Under the pieces are notes generated by a model. It was not told the origin of the DNA and made no database searches. It worked only from the letters and a program-made list of their open reading frames with translations. A stretch of DNA of 64,000 nucleotides from Flavobacteriales bacterium (GTDB lineage: Bacteria; Bacteroidota; Bacteroidia; Flavobacteriales_F; PHOS-HE28). The translations under genes and the position numbers were made by a program. This document shows positions 8,481-17,807 of this stretch, piece after piece; the first letter of the stretch is position 1; every line of letters starts with the position of its first letter. Location of the stretch: positions 62,001 through 126,000 of the forward strand of contig JADJKO010000007.1 of NCBI GenBank assembly GCA_016705955.1, given 5' to 3'.

Positions 8481-10427
8481 ATGACGATCAAGGTGACCCT
8501 GCCGGATGGAAGCATCCGGGAATTCGAGCAAGGAGCAACGGCCATGGATGTGGCCCGCAACATCAGCGAAGGCCTTGCACGCAACGTCCTTAGTGCGAAA
8601 GTGAACGGCGAAGTGCGCGACGCCAACCGCCCACTGCCCGGCGATTGCACACTCGCGCTGCTCACGTGGAATGATCCGGAAGGAAAGGCCACCATGTGGC
8701 ACTCAAGTGCGCACTTGCTCGCCGAAGCTGTTGAAGCGCTCTACCCCGGAACCAAATTCGGGATCGGGCCACCTATTGAGAACGGGTTCTACTACGACAT
8801 CGACCTCGGTGACAAGACCATCGGCGACGGTGATTTCGCGGCCATCGAGGCCAAGATGAAGGAACTGGCCGGTCGCAAGGTCAAGTTCGAAAGGAAGGAG
8901 GTTCCCAAAGCCGAGGCCATCGCCTACTTCAAAGAGAAGGGTGATGAGTACAAGTTGGAACTCCTTGAGGGTTTGACCGATGGCGAGATCACCTTCTATA
9001 CCCAAGGCAATTTCACCGACCTCTGCCGTGGTCCGCACATTCCGGATACAGGCTTCATCAAAGCCACCAAGGTGATGAGTGTGGCCGGTGCGTATTGGCG
9101 TGGGGACGAGAAGCGGAAGCAACTCACCCGCCTTTACGCCATCACCTTCCCGAAGCAGAAAGAACTGGACGAATACCTCGTTCTTCTGGAGGAGGCCAAG
9201 AAGCGTGATCACCGGAAGCTGGGCAAGGAATTGGACCTCTTCACCTTCAGCGAGCGTGTAGGCGCAGGCCTTCCACTCTGGTTGCCGAAGGGTGCCGCGT
9301 TACGCGAGCGCCTGATCAACTTCATGAAGACGGCCCAGGAAAAGGCCGGCTATGTGCAGGTCGCCACGCCGCATATTGGCAGTAAGGCACTTTACGAGAC
9401 CAGCGGACACTGGGAGAAATACGGCAAGGACAGCTTCCAGCCGATCAGCACGCCGCAGGAAGGCGAACTGTTCATGCTGAAACCCATGAACTGCCCGCAC
9501 CATTGCGAGATCTTCGCCAGTCGGCCGCGGAGCTACAAGGACCTCCCCTTGCGCTTGGCCGAATTCGGCACCGTTTACCGTTACGAACAGAGCGGCGAGT
9601 TGCACGGACTTGCGCGTGTGCGTGGCTTCACGCAGGATGATGCCCACCTCTTCTGCCGACCCGATCAGGTGAAGGAAGAATTCATGAAGGTGATCGACCT
9701 CGTGCTTCTGGTCCTCAACGCGTTGAGCTTCGAGAACTATGAGGTGCAGGTGAGCCTTCGCGACAAGGAGGACCGTAGCAAATACATCGGCAGCGAGGAG
9801 AATTGGGAGAAGGCTGAACAAGCTATCATCGACGCCGCTGCTGCGAGTGGATTGAAGACCGTGGTGGAGTATGGCGAGGCCGCGTTCTATGGCCCGAAGC
9901 TGGACTTCATGGTGAAGGACGCCTTGGGTCGCCGTTGGCAGTTGGGCACCATTCAAGTGGACTATAACCTGCCGGAGCGTTTCGAACTGGAATACGTGGG
10001 GAGCGATAACGCGCGCCATCGGCCGGTGATGATCCATCGGGCACCCTTCGGGAGCCTGGAGCGCTTCCTCGCGGTGATCATCGAGCACACCGCTGGTCGT
10101 TTCCCGCTATGGCTCACGCCGGAGCAAGCGATCGTGCTGCCCATCAGCGACAAGTTCGTGGATGCCGCCAAGGAAGCAAGTGCTGCCCTTCGCCAATTGG
10201 ACATCCGAACGGAGTTGGATGACCGCAACGAGAAGATCGGCCGGAAGATCCGCGACGCCGAACTGGCCAAGACGCCCTTCATGCTCATCCTCGGCGAAAA
10301 GGAGGCGGCCGAAGGGACCGTCTCCGTGCGGGAACACGGCAAGGGCGACATCGGCGCGATGACCATCGAAGCGTTCGCCGCATTGGTGAACGGCCGGATC
10401 GCGGAACAACTCCACCGGAAGGCATGA
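8481..10427 (+). CDS. thrS: Threonine--tRNA ligase
   Basis: A 648-aa class II aminoacyl-tRNA synthetase that charges tRNA-Thr. Residues 1-60 are the TGS domain (MTIKVTLPDGSIREFEQG). The editing domain carries HSSAHLLAEAV with the HxxxH zinc-site pattern and later TDLCRGPHI. The catalytic core has MNCPHH, whose Cys is the catalytic zinc ligand, and motif 2 in the VYRYEQSGELHGLARVRGF segment. The C-terminal anticodon-binding domain opens near IVLPISDKFVDAA. Length and order are normal for the family. It heads the thrS-infC-rpmI-rplT cluster conserved across bacteria. Confidence 0.98.
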   Translation: MTIKVTLPDGSIREFEQGATAMDVARNISEGLARNVLSAKVNGEVRDANRPLPGDCTLALLTWNDPEGKATMWHSSAHLLAEAVEALYPGTKFGIGPPIENGFYYDIDLGDKTIGDGDFAAIEAKMKELAGRKVKFERKEVPKAEAIAYFKEKGDEYKLELLEGLTDGEITFYTQGNFTDLCRGPHIPDTGFIKATKVMSVAGAYWRGDEKRKQLTRLYAITFPKQKELDEYLVLLEEAKKRDHRKLGKELDLFTFSERVGAGLPLWLPKGAALRERLINFMKTAQEKAGYVQVATPHIGSKALYETSGHWEKYGKDSFQPISTPQEGELFMLKPMNCPHHCEIFASRPRSYKDLPLRLAEFGTVYRYEQSGELHGLARVRGFTQDDAHLFCRPDQVKEEFMKVIDLVLLVLNALSFENYEVQVSLRDKEDRSKYIGSEENWEKAEQAIIDAAAASGLKTVVEYGEAAFYGPKLDFMVKDALGRRWQLGTIQVDYNLPERFELEYVGSDNARHRPVMIHRAPFGSLERFLAVIIEHTAGRFPLWLTPEQAIVLPISDKFVDAAKEASAALRQLDIRTELDDRNEKIGRKIRDAELAKTPFMLILGEKEAAEGTVSVREHGKGDIGAMTIEAFAALVNGRIAEQLHRKA

Positions 10428-10522
10428 ATCCCCCGTCAAACGGGCGTCGTGCGTTCGTACTGGAAAGTTGCCGATATTCGCGCCCTCTAAGCCGGAAAGG
10501 CACAAGAACCAAACAAGCGTAA

Positions 10523-11113
10523 GTGGCAGGTCCTCCCTATCGTCCCAGCGGCCCACGTCCCAGTGGTGGTCGCCGTCCGTATCGTGGTCGCGTTATCAAA
10601 GAGGATCCACACCGGATCAATAACAAGATCTATGGTGTGAACGAGGTGCGCCTTGTTGGCGAGAACGTGGAGCAAGGTGTCTTCCCGTTCGGCGAAGCGC
10701 TGCGCATGGCAGAGGAGTTGGGTCTGGATCTGGTGGAGATCAGCGCGAGCGCGGTCCCTATCGTATGCCGGATCACGGACTACAAGAAGTTCCTCTACGA
10801 CCTCAAGAAGAAGCAGAAGGAGATCAAGGCGAAGCAGAACACCGTCGAGGTGAAGGAGATCCGTTTCGGGCCCAACACCGACGAGCACGATGTGAACTTC
10901 AAGCTGAAGCACGCCCGCAACTTCCTGGATGAAGGTCACAAGGTGAAGGCCTTCGTGTTCTTCCGCGGAAGGAGCATCGTCTTCAAGGAGCGCGGAGAGA
11001 TCCTGTTGCTGAAGTTCGCACAGGATCTGGAGGACATCGGATTGGTGGAGAGCATGCCGAAGCTGGAAGGCAAGCGGATGATCATGTACCTGATCCCGAA
11101 GAAGAAAAAGTAG
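10523..11113 (+). CDS. infC: Translation initiation factor IF-3
   Basis: A 196-aa IF-3, which binds the 30S subunit and checks start-codon pairing. A basic N-terminal tail (about 1-25) precedes the N domain (NKIYGVNEVRLVGENVEQGV) and the C domain (EVKEIRFGPNTDEHDVNFKL), ending PKKKK. The proposed start is a GTG directly after an in-frame TAA at 10520-10522, so it is the most upstream possible start. IF-3 genes often use unusual starts as part of autoregulation, and a GTG fits that habit. It lies 95 bp after thrS. Confidence 0.96.
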   Translation: MAGPPYRPSGPRPSGGRRPYRGRVIKEDPHRINNKIYGVNEVRLVGENVEQGVFPFGEALRMAEELGLDLVEISASAVPIVCRITDYKKFLYDLKKKQKEIKAKQNTVEVKEIRFGPNTDEHDVNFKLKHARNFLDEGHKVKAFVFFRGRSIVFKERGEILLLKFAQDLEDIGLVESMPKLEGKRMIMYLIPKKKK

Positions 11114-11187
11114 GGGCGGAAGATCTTCTGCCCGCGAAAGCGAAAGGAAGATATGTGCCCTTGAGATCGAAGAAGGAAAACCACGAG

Positions 11188-11208
11188 ACCCCGGGTCGAG
11201 CCCGGGGT
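11188..11208. repeat. Palindromic hairpin between infC and rpmI
   Basis: Eight-base perfect arms ACCCCGGG and CCCGGGGT around TCGAG. There is no following T run, so it is not a typical terminator and should not stop transcription within the ribosomal cluster. The sequence has the look of a dispersed REP-like palindrome (its translation VTPGSTRGL is a familiar hallmark of such repeats in genomes), but no second copy was found in this window. Confidence 0.5.
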
Positions 11209-11233
11209 GACAGACCAAACAAGACGACAGGCC

Positions 11234-11425
11234 ATGCCCAAGATGAAGACCAAGTCCGGCGCCAAGAAGCGATTCAAGCTGACCGGCACCGGCGAGATCA
11301 AGCACAAGCACGCTTTCAAACGCCACATCCTCACCAAGAAGGAGACGAAGCGCAAACGCGCCCTCACCAGGACGGGTATCGTTAGCGCTGTGGACAAGAA
11401 GGCGATCCGTGATCTCCTGAAATAG
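11234..11425 (+). CDS. rpmI: 50S ribosomal protein L35
   Basis: A 63-aa, strongly basic protein starting MPKMKTKSGAKKRFKLTGTG, the standard L35 opening, and ending KKAIRDLLK. Start at the ATG at 11234; an upstream in-frame opening at 11207 would add nine residues not found in L35. It lies between infC and rplT in the usual order. Confidence 0.97.
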   Translation: MPKMKTKSGAKKRFKLTGTGEIKHKHAFKRHILTKKETKRKRALTRTGIVSAVDKKAIRDLLK

Positions 11426-11536
11426 AAACCCCCCAACCGCTCCGGGATCAATAGGTAGCGTTAACCAGGTCGTGTAGCACCAAAGACCATCCACCGTCCG
11501 GCGGATGACGCTCACGTCCAAAAACCCAAGTGGAAC

Positions 11537-11881
11537 ATGCCACGCAGTCAGAACAAAGTCGCAAGTAAGGCCAGGAGGAAGAAGGTCCTGGCAATGGCCA
11601 AAGGCAGCTATGGCCGCCGCAAGAACATCCTCACCGTGGCGAAGAACTCGGTGGAGAAAGGCCTCACCCACGCCTATGATGGCCGCCGGTTGAAGAAGCG
11701 CGATTTCCGCGCGCTCTGGATCCAGCGCATCAATGCTGCAGCCCGTGTGAACGGGATCAGCTACAGCGTGTTGATGAACAAACTGAAGATCGCCAACATC
11801 GATCTGGACCGCAAGGCCCTGGCCGAGATCGCCTACAGCGATGCCGCTGCCTTCGCAGCCATCGTGAGCAAGGTGAAATAA
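11537..11881 (+). CDS. rplT: 50S ribosomal protein L20
   Basis: A 114-aa protein beginning MPRSQNKVASKARRKKVLAM with the L20 signature AKGSYGRRKNILTVAKNSVEKGL and RRLKKRDFRALWIQRINAA. L20 is an early-assembly 50S protein. The gene ends the thrS-infC-rpmI-rplT cluster and is followed 19 bp later by a strong terminator. The 111-bp leader between rpmI and rplT shows no convincing autoregulatory structure that I could identify. Confidence 0.97.
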   Translation: MPRSQNKVASKARRKKVLAMAKGSYGRRKNILTVAKNSVEKGLTHAYDGRRLKKRDFRALWIQRINAAARVNGISYSVLMNKLKIANIDLDRKALAEIAYSDAAAFAAIVSKVK

Positions 11882-11899
11882 GAGAGTACCGGTTCTGTG

Positions 11900-11932
11900 G
11901 AAAGGGGCCCATCGCGGCCCCTTTCTCTTTTT
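11900..11932 (+). terminator. Rho-independent terminator of the ribosomal cluster
   Basis: Ten-base perfect arms 11900-11909 and 11916-11925, 6-base loop, then TCTTTTT. It closes the thrS-rplT transcription unit. It falls inside the longest possible opening of the next gene (from 11897), supporting the later start at 11996. Confidence 0.92.
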
Positions 11933-11995
11933 GGGATCGTGACGAACCGGTGTGATCCGTATGGCGCTCCGGAACCCGGCCGTTACATTGTGGGC

Positions 11996-14900
11996 ATGAT
12001 CCCGAACACTACCTCGCTCCGTCACATCCTCTTCCTTCTCACTCTCGGTTCCAGCACCACGGCGCTGCTGGCACAGGATACGATCCGCGTGCAAACGCTC
12101 ACTTTCAGCGATATCACGCAACGGCGTGGCTGGTATGTGTTCCCGGATAGCACGCACACCTTCCGCAAGGTGCTGATGCACCACACGCTGAAGTGCGACG
12201 CGCAGACCACGCAGGACCAGTATGCCTGCGGAGAGTGGGACTACCTCACCTACAACCAGGTCCACGAACACACCGGCGTGTTGGACAGTACGGCACAGAC
12301 CCACCCGTACTTCAAGGTCGCGGCGCAGGTTCCGCCTAGTGTTGAGCGTGCTTCGGCCTTGCAGCACAATGCGCGGCAAACAGCGCTAGCAAGGCGAACG
12401 ATCGGATCGATCAACAGTGAGTCGGTGTATGGTGTCGGGGATGCGAGCACGTTGGAGACCGGGGTGCTTTCATCCGCTTCGGGAACCAATCGCGGGCAGT
12501 ACTTGTTGACCGCTGCTGAACTGACCACTGCTGGGCTTCAACCCGGACCGATCCATGAACTCGGCTTGTTCTCCGATGGTACGGGCGCTGGATCGATCGA
12601 TCGATTCGTGATCCGACTGAAGCAGACCAGCGCTTTCACCCTATCCGCGTTCGATGGCACCGGCCTCACCACGGTTTACGACCTACCCACTTCGGACCTC
12701 GTCACCACCGCAGGCGAACAGCGATTCGTGTTCATCGAGCCATTCGATTGGGATGGTACCTCGAACCTGATCGTGGATCTTGCGGTTGAAGCAACCGGCG
12801 GCAGTGGTGCTGGATTGATCGCATCCGATGCTCCGACGGGCACAGCACTCACCGAGAACGGTCGCGATGGTTTCCTTGAAGTGAACGACGACTTCGTCGG
12901 TGTGGATGCAGCGGGGTTCTCCACGCTGGGCACCGCGATCACGATCACCTTCCGGGCTTGGGGTGATGCCATCATCCCCGCGGTGAACACCTCTGTGCTG
13001 GAGGCTGTGGACGATCAAGGACGGCGGCTATTGAACATCCACCTGCCGTGGAGCGATGGCCATGTGTACTGGGATGCGGGCAATGATGGCGGCGGATACG
13101 ATCGCATCGACAAGGTGACCGTACCGGCGAATGTGGAAGGACAATGGAACCACTGGGCCTTCGTGAAGAACACCGCGACCGGGAACATGCGCATCTACCT
13201 GAACGGAACGCTGTGGCACTCCGGCACCGGCAAGACCAAGCCGCTCACGGGGATCACACGCATGAAACTGGCCAGCGGGATCGATGGGAATGTTCCTTAT
13301 CCGGGCCTGCTCGATGAGGTCAACGTGTTCGCGGCCGAGGTCAGTGCAGCGAACATCGCCGCATGGAAGGACAAGGCGATCGATGCCACGCACCCCAACG
13401 CGGCCGACCTGCTCTACTCCTTCCACTGCGATGGCGCGGCCGACGTGCATCATTTGGTGAATAGCGCTGATCCTGCACATGGTTCGGTGGCGATGGGCAC
13501 TGTTCGTCGCGCGGATCGACGCGCCACCGAACTGTTCCAGAACGCGGTGGTAGCCACGGTCCGGCCGGACATGACCTTGGTACAGGCCGATCTCGTTTCC
13601 ACCTTGGATACCCTCATCATCACCGAAGCGGAGACCAAGCCATTGCTCACCGAAGAACACTTCGCGGTGAACGGCAACGTGATCGTCCCGACCGATACGC
13701 TGTATGCATGGTTGGGTGGGATGAACTACACCTTCGATCCAACCGGTGCGATGATCGATTCGATCCCTTCCGCATCGGTGACGGACCTGAACGACACGCT
13801 GGAGTATTACGCAACGCCCTTCGAGGTGGTGAACGATTGGGAGATCGGCCGCTACATCACGCCCTATGGCATCAACCTTTCCCTCGGAACCGCAGGATTC
13901 CGTTGGACCTACGATGTCACGGATTACCAATGGATGTTGCGCGACAGCGTGGACCTGAGCGCGGGCAACCAGCAGGAGCTGATCGATCTGGAATTCGAGA
14001 TGATCGAAGGAGTTCCGCCACGTCCGTTGGTGGGCCATCAGCGCCCGTGGGGAGGACTTACCAGTCGCAGCTATGCGGATCTCAGCGGCGATATCGCACT
14101 ACCTCCCGTGGCTGTCCAGTTGAGCCCCGAGGCCACGCAATGGTCGTTGCGTACACGACTGACCGGTCACGGCCACAACAGCAACACCGGCGCGTACCCG
14201 CATTGCTGCGAGTGGAAGGACAACACGCATTCCGTTCGGTTGAACGGGACCCAGATCGATGCATGGCACATCTGGCAGGAAAATGATTGCGCATTGAATC
14301 CGGTTTACCCGCAAGGAGGTACCTGGCTCGGAAGCCGCGAGGGATGGTGCCCCGGCGATGTGGTGAAGGATCATGAAGTGACCTTGCCGGGCTTGACTTC
14401 CGGAGGCACGGCGACCTTGGATTATTCCATCACACCTGTGCCATCCAACAACCTCGGCATGGGTGGCGGCAACTATGTGATCAACATGGACCTGATGGAA
14501 TTCGGACCGGCCGCACACCAAGTGGACGCGGAGATCTATGAAGTGAAGCGTCCGAGCAGGACGGACCAATGGCGTCGTGAGAACCCGATCTGCCGCGCGC
14601 CGATGGTCGTGTTGCGCAATGCTGGCGCGTTGGACCTGACGAGCGCCACCTTCACCTACCAAGTGAGCGGCGGCACATCGGTCACGTACAATTGGACGGG
14701 ACTCTTGAAACACATGCAACACGTCGATGTGGAACTGCCGATCCCGAGCGAGTCCTTTTGGGCCGGTGATGCCGACCGGGAATTCACCGTGACCGTGAGC
14801 CAACCGAACGGGGTGGCGGATCAGTACGCGGATAACGACAGCTACACCGCCGAATTCGTCTTGCCGGTGGTGTACACGCACGACGTGTTGCTGCATTACA

Positions 14901-15466
14901 AGACCAACAATCGTCCGTACGAGACATCGGTGCGCGTGCTCGACCTCGCGGGCAATGTGCTCCTGAGCCGCAACGTCCACACCGCGAACACGCAATACAT
15001 CGACACCCTGCACCTGGCCAACGGCTGCTACACCTTCGAGATGATCGACAGCGGCAACGACGGCCTGAGCTACTGGGCCGATCCGGACGCCGGTTCCGGC
15101 TTCGCACGGTTGAAGAAGCCCAACGGCGTGATCGTGGAATACTTCCCGAATGAATTCGGACGTGCCCTGCACAAGGCGTTCACCGTTGCGATCGGTGTCG
15201 GGCTGGATGAGATCAGTGCGCCTTCTGAGGTGTCCATCCAACCCAATCCATCGAACGGGAACACGACGCTGGTGGTGAGCGGACTGCTGGGTGATGCGGA
15301 CATGGACGTACTGGACATCAACGGCCGCATGCTGCACACGCAACGGGTCGCGCTGCGCGGCACGGATCGGATCCCCGTGGATCTGGCTGCGTTCCCATCC
15401 GGGCTGTACATGGTGCGCTTGAAACTCGATGACCGCGTGGTGATGGTGCGTGCCATGAAGGAGTGA
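11996..15466 (+). CDS. T9SS-exported PNGase F-like protein with inserted LamG domain
   Basis: About 1156 aa. Signal peptide at the start (ILFLLTLGSSTTALLAQ). The PNGase F-type first domain follows (LTFSDITQRRGWYVFPD ... CGEWDYLTY). A LamG/concanavalin-like segment occupies roughly residues 340-460 (VEGQWNHWAFVKNTATGNMR, LLDEVNVFAAEVS). The second PNGase F half carries the family hallmarks LTGHGHNSNTGAYPHCCEW and NPVYPQGGTWLGSREGWCPG. The end is a type A T9SS sorting domain (VSIQPNPSNGNTTLVVSGL ... MVRLKLDDRVVMVRA). PNGase F removes N-glycans from asparagine; the catalytic assignment here is inferred from motifs only. The ATG at 11996 is immediately before the signal peptide. Confidence 0.85.
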   Translation: MIPNTTSLRHILFLLTLGSSTTALLAQDTIRVQTLTFSDITQRRGWYVFPDSTHTFRKVLMHHTLKCDAQTTQDQYACGEWDYLTYNQVHEHTGVLDSTAQTHPYFKVAAQVPPSVERASALQHNARQTALARRTIGSINSESVYGVGDASTLETGVLSSASGTNRGQYLLTAAELTTAGLQPGPIHELGLFSDGTGAGSIDRFVIRLKQTSAFTLSAFDGTGLTTVYDLPTSDLVTTAGEQRFVFIEPFDWDGTSNLIVDLAVEATGGSGAGLIASDAPTGTALTENGRDGFLEVNDDFVGVDAAGFSTLGTAITITFRAWGDAIIPAVNTSVLEAVDDQGRRLLNIHLPWSDGHVYWDAGNDGGGYDRIDKVTVPANVEGQWNHWAFVKNTATGNMRIYLNGTLWHSGTGKTKPLTGITRMKLASGIDGNVPYPGLLDEVNVFAAEVSAANIAAWKDKAIDATHPNAADLLYSFHCDGAADVHHLVNSADPAHGSVAMGTVRRADRRATELFQNAVVATVRPDMTLVQADLVSTLDTLIITEAETKPLLTEEHFAVNGNVIVPTDTLYAWLGGMNYTFDPTGAMIDSIPSASVTDLNDTLEYYATPFEVVNDWEIGRYITPYGINLSLGTAGFRWTYDVTDYQWMLRDSVDLSAGNQQELIDLEFEMIEGVPPRPLVGHQRPWGGLTSRSYADLSGDIALPPVAVQLSPEATQWSLRTRLTGHGHNSNTGAYPHCCEWKDNTHSVRLNGTQIDAWHIWQENDCALNPVYPQGGTWLGSREGWCPGDVVKDHEVTLPGLTSGGTATLDYSITPVPSNNLGMGGGNYVINMDLMEFGPAAHQVDAEIYEVKRPSRTDQWRRENPICRAPMVVLRNAGALDLTSATFTYQVSGGTSVTYNWTGLLKHMQHVDVELPIPSESFWAGDADREFTVTVSQPNGVADQYADNDSYTAEFVLPVVYTHDVLLHYKTNNRPYETSVRVLDLAGNVLLSRNVHTANTQYIDTLHLANGCYTFEMIDSGNDGLSYWADPDAGSGFARLKKPNGVIVEYFPNEFGRALHKAFTVAIGVGLDEISAPSEVSIQPNPSNGNTTLVVSGLLGDADMDVLDINGRMLHTQRVALRGTDRIPVDLAAFPSGLYMVRLKLDDRVVMVRAMKE

Positions 15467-15496
15467 TCGACCGCGATACCTTACCCATTCTGTCCC

Positions 15497-16048
15497 ATGC
15501 ATATCGTCATCATCTCCGGCAGTATCCGTGAAGGCCGCAAGAGCCATCGCGCGGCGATCTTTCTGTTGAACAGCATCACGCAGACCGCCAACACCGCGGA
15601 GATCCTCGACCTGAAGGAATACGCCTTCCCGCTCTTCCATGAACGCCTTCGCTACCAGAAGGACCCGGACGCACGCGTAGTGGACTTCGCGGAACGTGTG
15701 CGCCGTGCGGATGGCGTGATCCTGGTCACGCCTGAATACAACGGCGGCTACCCCGCGAGCGTGAAGAACATCGTGGACCTGCTCACCGATGAGTGGAAGC
15801 GCAAGCCTTTGGCGATCTGCACGTGTTCCGATGGATCCTTCGGCGGCACGCAAGTGATCACCTCCCTCCTCTTCTCCTTGTGGAAGATCAAGGCGTGGGT
15901 GGTCGCGCACATGCCGGTTCCGAAAGTGGGTGATGCGTTCGCCGCGGATGGCACACCGGCAGAACCCGAAGCGTGGGCGAAACGCGCACATCATCTTATG
16001 GATGAATTAGGCTGGGCGATGGAAGCCCGGCGGCGCATGGAAGCGTGA
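15497..16048 (+). CDS. NAD(P)H-dependent FMN reductase
   Basis: A 183-aa flavodoxin-like protein. IISGSIREGRKSH is the phosphate-binding loop for FMN and PEYNGGYPASVKNIVDL is the characteristic second motif of the NADPH-dependent FMN reductase family (chromate/azo reductase relatives). It lies 30 bp after the PNGase F-like gene on the same strand; nothing suggests a functional link. Physiological acceptor unknown. Confidence 0.88.
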   Translation: MHIVIISGSIREGRKSHRAAIFLLNSITQTANTAEILDLKEYAFPLFHERLRYQKDPDARVVDFAERVRRADGVILVTPEYNGGYPASVKNIVDLLTDEWKRKPLAICTCSDGSFGGTQVITSLLFSLWKIKAWVVAHMPVPKVGDAFAADGTPAEPEAWAKRAHHLMDELGWAMEARRRMEA

Positions 16049-16063
16049 ACCCTTTCGCGTCGC

Positions 16064-17212
16064 TCAGGCCTTGTGCGGCACCAACTGGAAGATCCGCTTC
16101 AACACGCTCACCGCATGCTCCACTTCCGCAGCGGTGGAGTACCGGCTGAAGGAGAAGCGGATGTTCGCACCGAGGCGCTCGGGATACAAGGCACCGAGCA
16201 CATGGCTGCCAGTATTGCTCCCGCTGCTGCATGCGCTACCTCCGCTCACGGCCACCCCTTCGATGTCCAGGTTGTACAGCAGCATCTCGCCCTTGCCATC
16301 GTCCGGGAAGTGTACGCTCAACACCGTATAGAGGCTCCCCGGTCCGGGATCGCCGTTGAAGCCCACACCGGGGATCTCCTCCACCAAGCGCTTCTTCAGC
16401 AGGTCCTTCAAGCCTTGGATGTGCGCTTGGTGTTGCTCCAGGTCATGGTAGGCCAATTCCATCGCCTTGGCCAACCCTACGATGCCCGCGATGTTCTCCG
16501 TGCCCGCCCGCATGTTGCGCTCCTGTGATCCGCCGAGGATCATCGGCTTCAGACCGGCTCCGCTGCGCATGTACAAAAAGCCCACCCCCTTGGGTCCGTG
16601 GAATTTGTGCGCGGCACAGGCCAGGAAGTCGATCGGCGTGTTCTCCAGGTCGAAGCGGTAATGCCCCATGGTCTGCACGGTGTCGCTATGGAAAAGCGCG
16701 CCGTACTGCCGACAAAGCCCGCCGACCGCATGCAGGTCGGTGCGCGTACCGATCTCGTTGTTGGCGTGCATGAGCGATACCAACACGCCTTGTCCATTGG
16801 TCGCTTTCAACAGTTCCTCCAAGTGTGTGAGGTCCGGCCTGCCATCGGCCTCCACGCGCAACCAGTGGACCTGCGTCCCATGGTGCGCTAGGGCGTGCGC
16901 AGGGAGTTCCACCGCATGGTGCTCGACCGGTGAGGTGATGAGATGCTTCACACCTAGGTCCCGCACGGCACCGTTCAACACCATGTTGTCGGCCTCGGTG
17001 CCACCACTGGTGAAGATGATCTCGCCGGGAGCGCAGTTCAACAAACCAGCCACTGTGCGTCGTGCCTGCTCCACCGCCGCGCGTGTCTTTCTTCCGAAGG
17101 CATGTATCGCGGACGGGTTTCCGAAGTGCTCCTTCAAGTACGGAAGCATCGCGTCGAATACTTCCGGCGCGAGAGGTGTGGTAGCGGCGTTGTCGAGGTA
17201 GATCCGGTTCAT
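16064..17212 (-). CDS. Cysteine desulfurase
   Basis: A 382-aa PLP enzyme of the NifS/IscS type that removes sulfur from cysteine for Fe-S clusters or tRNA thiolation. It opens YLDNAATTPLAPEVFDAM; the PLP lysine is in AAHKFHGPKG; the catalytic cysteine is in the loop VSGGSACSSGSNTG, with the SSGS context of group II-like NifS enzymes. No IscU-type scaffold or regulator is adjacent. The start codon is immediately next to a copy of the GTTGTTCG repeat arm (17215-17253), so its upstream control region has been replaced by repeat sequence. Confidence 0.94.
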   Translation of the reverse strand: MNRIYLDNAATTPLAPEVFDAMLPYLKEHFGNPSAIHAFGRKTRAAVEQARRTVAGLLNCAPGEIIFTSGGTEADNMVLNGAVRDLGVKHLITSPVEHHAVELPAHALAHHGTQVHWLRVEADGRPDLTHLEELLKATNGQGVLVSLMHANNEIGTRTDLHAVGGLCRQYGALFHSDTVQTMGHYRFDLENTPIDFLACAAHKFHGPKGVGFLYMRSGAGLKPMILGGSQERNMRAGTENIAGIVGLAKAMELAYHDLEQHQAHIQGLKDLLKKRLVEEIPGVGFNGDPGPGSLYTVLSVHFPDDGKGEMLLYNLDIEGVAVSGGSACSSGSNTGSHVLGALYPERLGANIRFSFSRYSTAAEVEHAVSVLKRIFQLVPHKA

Positions 17213-17225
17213 AACGTTCGTTGTC

Positions 17226-17253
17226 CGTATTGAAGGTTGTTGGTTGTTCGGCG
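17226..17253 (+). repeat. Left inverted repeat of cassette 1
   Basis: The exact reverse complement of 17808-17835 over 28 bp. Similarity to the family continues outward to about 17215 (GTTCGTTGTCCG), 3 bp from the desulfurase start codon. Confidence 0.85.
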
Positions 17254-17266
17254 GGACGAGGCGCCG

Positions 17267-17737
17267 TCAAAGGTCGGCATCCAAGGGGTTTGATAGGGAG
17301 GGCGGTTCGACCACCTGGTCATTCCCGGATCCATACGCCGCAGCCGGTTCGGACAACGCTGATCCGGAGGCTTTCAAGCCATTGAGGTACCGAACGTATC
17401 CATTCAGCACGGTGATGGCACGCGTGATCCGATCAAATAGCTCCTTGAATTGATCCTCGGTGATGTACCCTTCGTCCCACGCAGTGACCAAATGGTCCTG
17501 CGTCTCGTAGAGCGAACCCTTTGCCATGCGGCAGAACCGGATGTTGTCCCGCTCATAGAAACGACCATAGCCCTCCGAGATATTCGCCGTGCTGCTCCTG
17601 CTCGATCGAATGATCTGGTCCACAAGCCGATACTTCTCATCAGTCGGCCATCCTCGTACCATCTGCCGAACAGCAATTCTGATCTCGCGGCATTGCTTCC
17701 AGGCGTGAAGGTCCATGAAGTGCGTAATGGTCGCCAT
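17267..17737 (-). CDS. Four-helix-bundle protein (S23/IVS family)
   Basis: A 156-aa protein of the S23 rRNA-intervening-sequence / Avd-like four-helix-bundle family: LHAWKQCREIRIAVRQMV, then LVDQIIRSSRSSTANISEGY and LYETQDHLVTAWDEGY mark the helices. Family members form basic barrel-like oligomers; some are encoded in 23S rRNA insertions and others help retroelements, but the role of orphan copies is unknown. The ATG at 17737 begins MATITHFMDLH; an extension upstream reads through the repeat arm. CATCTTCG ends 5 bp before the ATG. The last 30 residues are unusually long for the family. Confidence 0.85.
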   Translation of the reverse strand: MATITHFMDLHAWKQCREIRIAVRQMVRGWPTDEKYRLVDQIIRSSRSSTANISEGYGRFYERDNIRFCRMAKGSLYETQDHLVTAWDEGYITEDQFKELFDRITRAITVLNGYVRYLNGLKASGSALSEPAAAYGSGNDQVVEPPSLSNPLDADL

Positions 17738-17807
17738 TGGATCGAAGATGTTGATGTGCTCCCACGAAAATAGCCAAGCCGGATATCCACTGGATCCTAC
17801 CCCACAA

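Noticed and set aside
11188..11208. Terminator between infC and rpmI
   Set aside because: No T run follows and termination within the ribosomal cluster would be unusual; listed as a palindromic repeat instead.
10487..12379. Long minus-strand frame of about 630 aa across infC, rpmI and rplT
   Set aside because: It lies opposite unmistakable ribosomal genes and has no recognisable domain.
14099..15994. Long minus-strand frame of about 630 aa
   Set aside because: It is antisense to the PNGase F-like gene and FMN reductase, with composition of a shadow frame (His/Arg/Val-rich, no domains).
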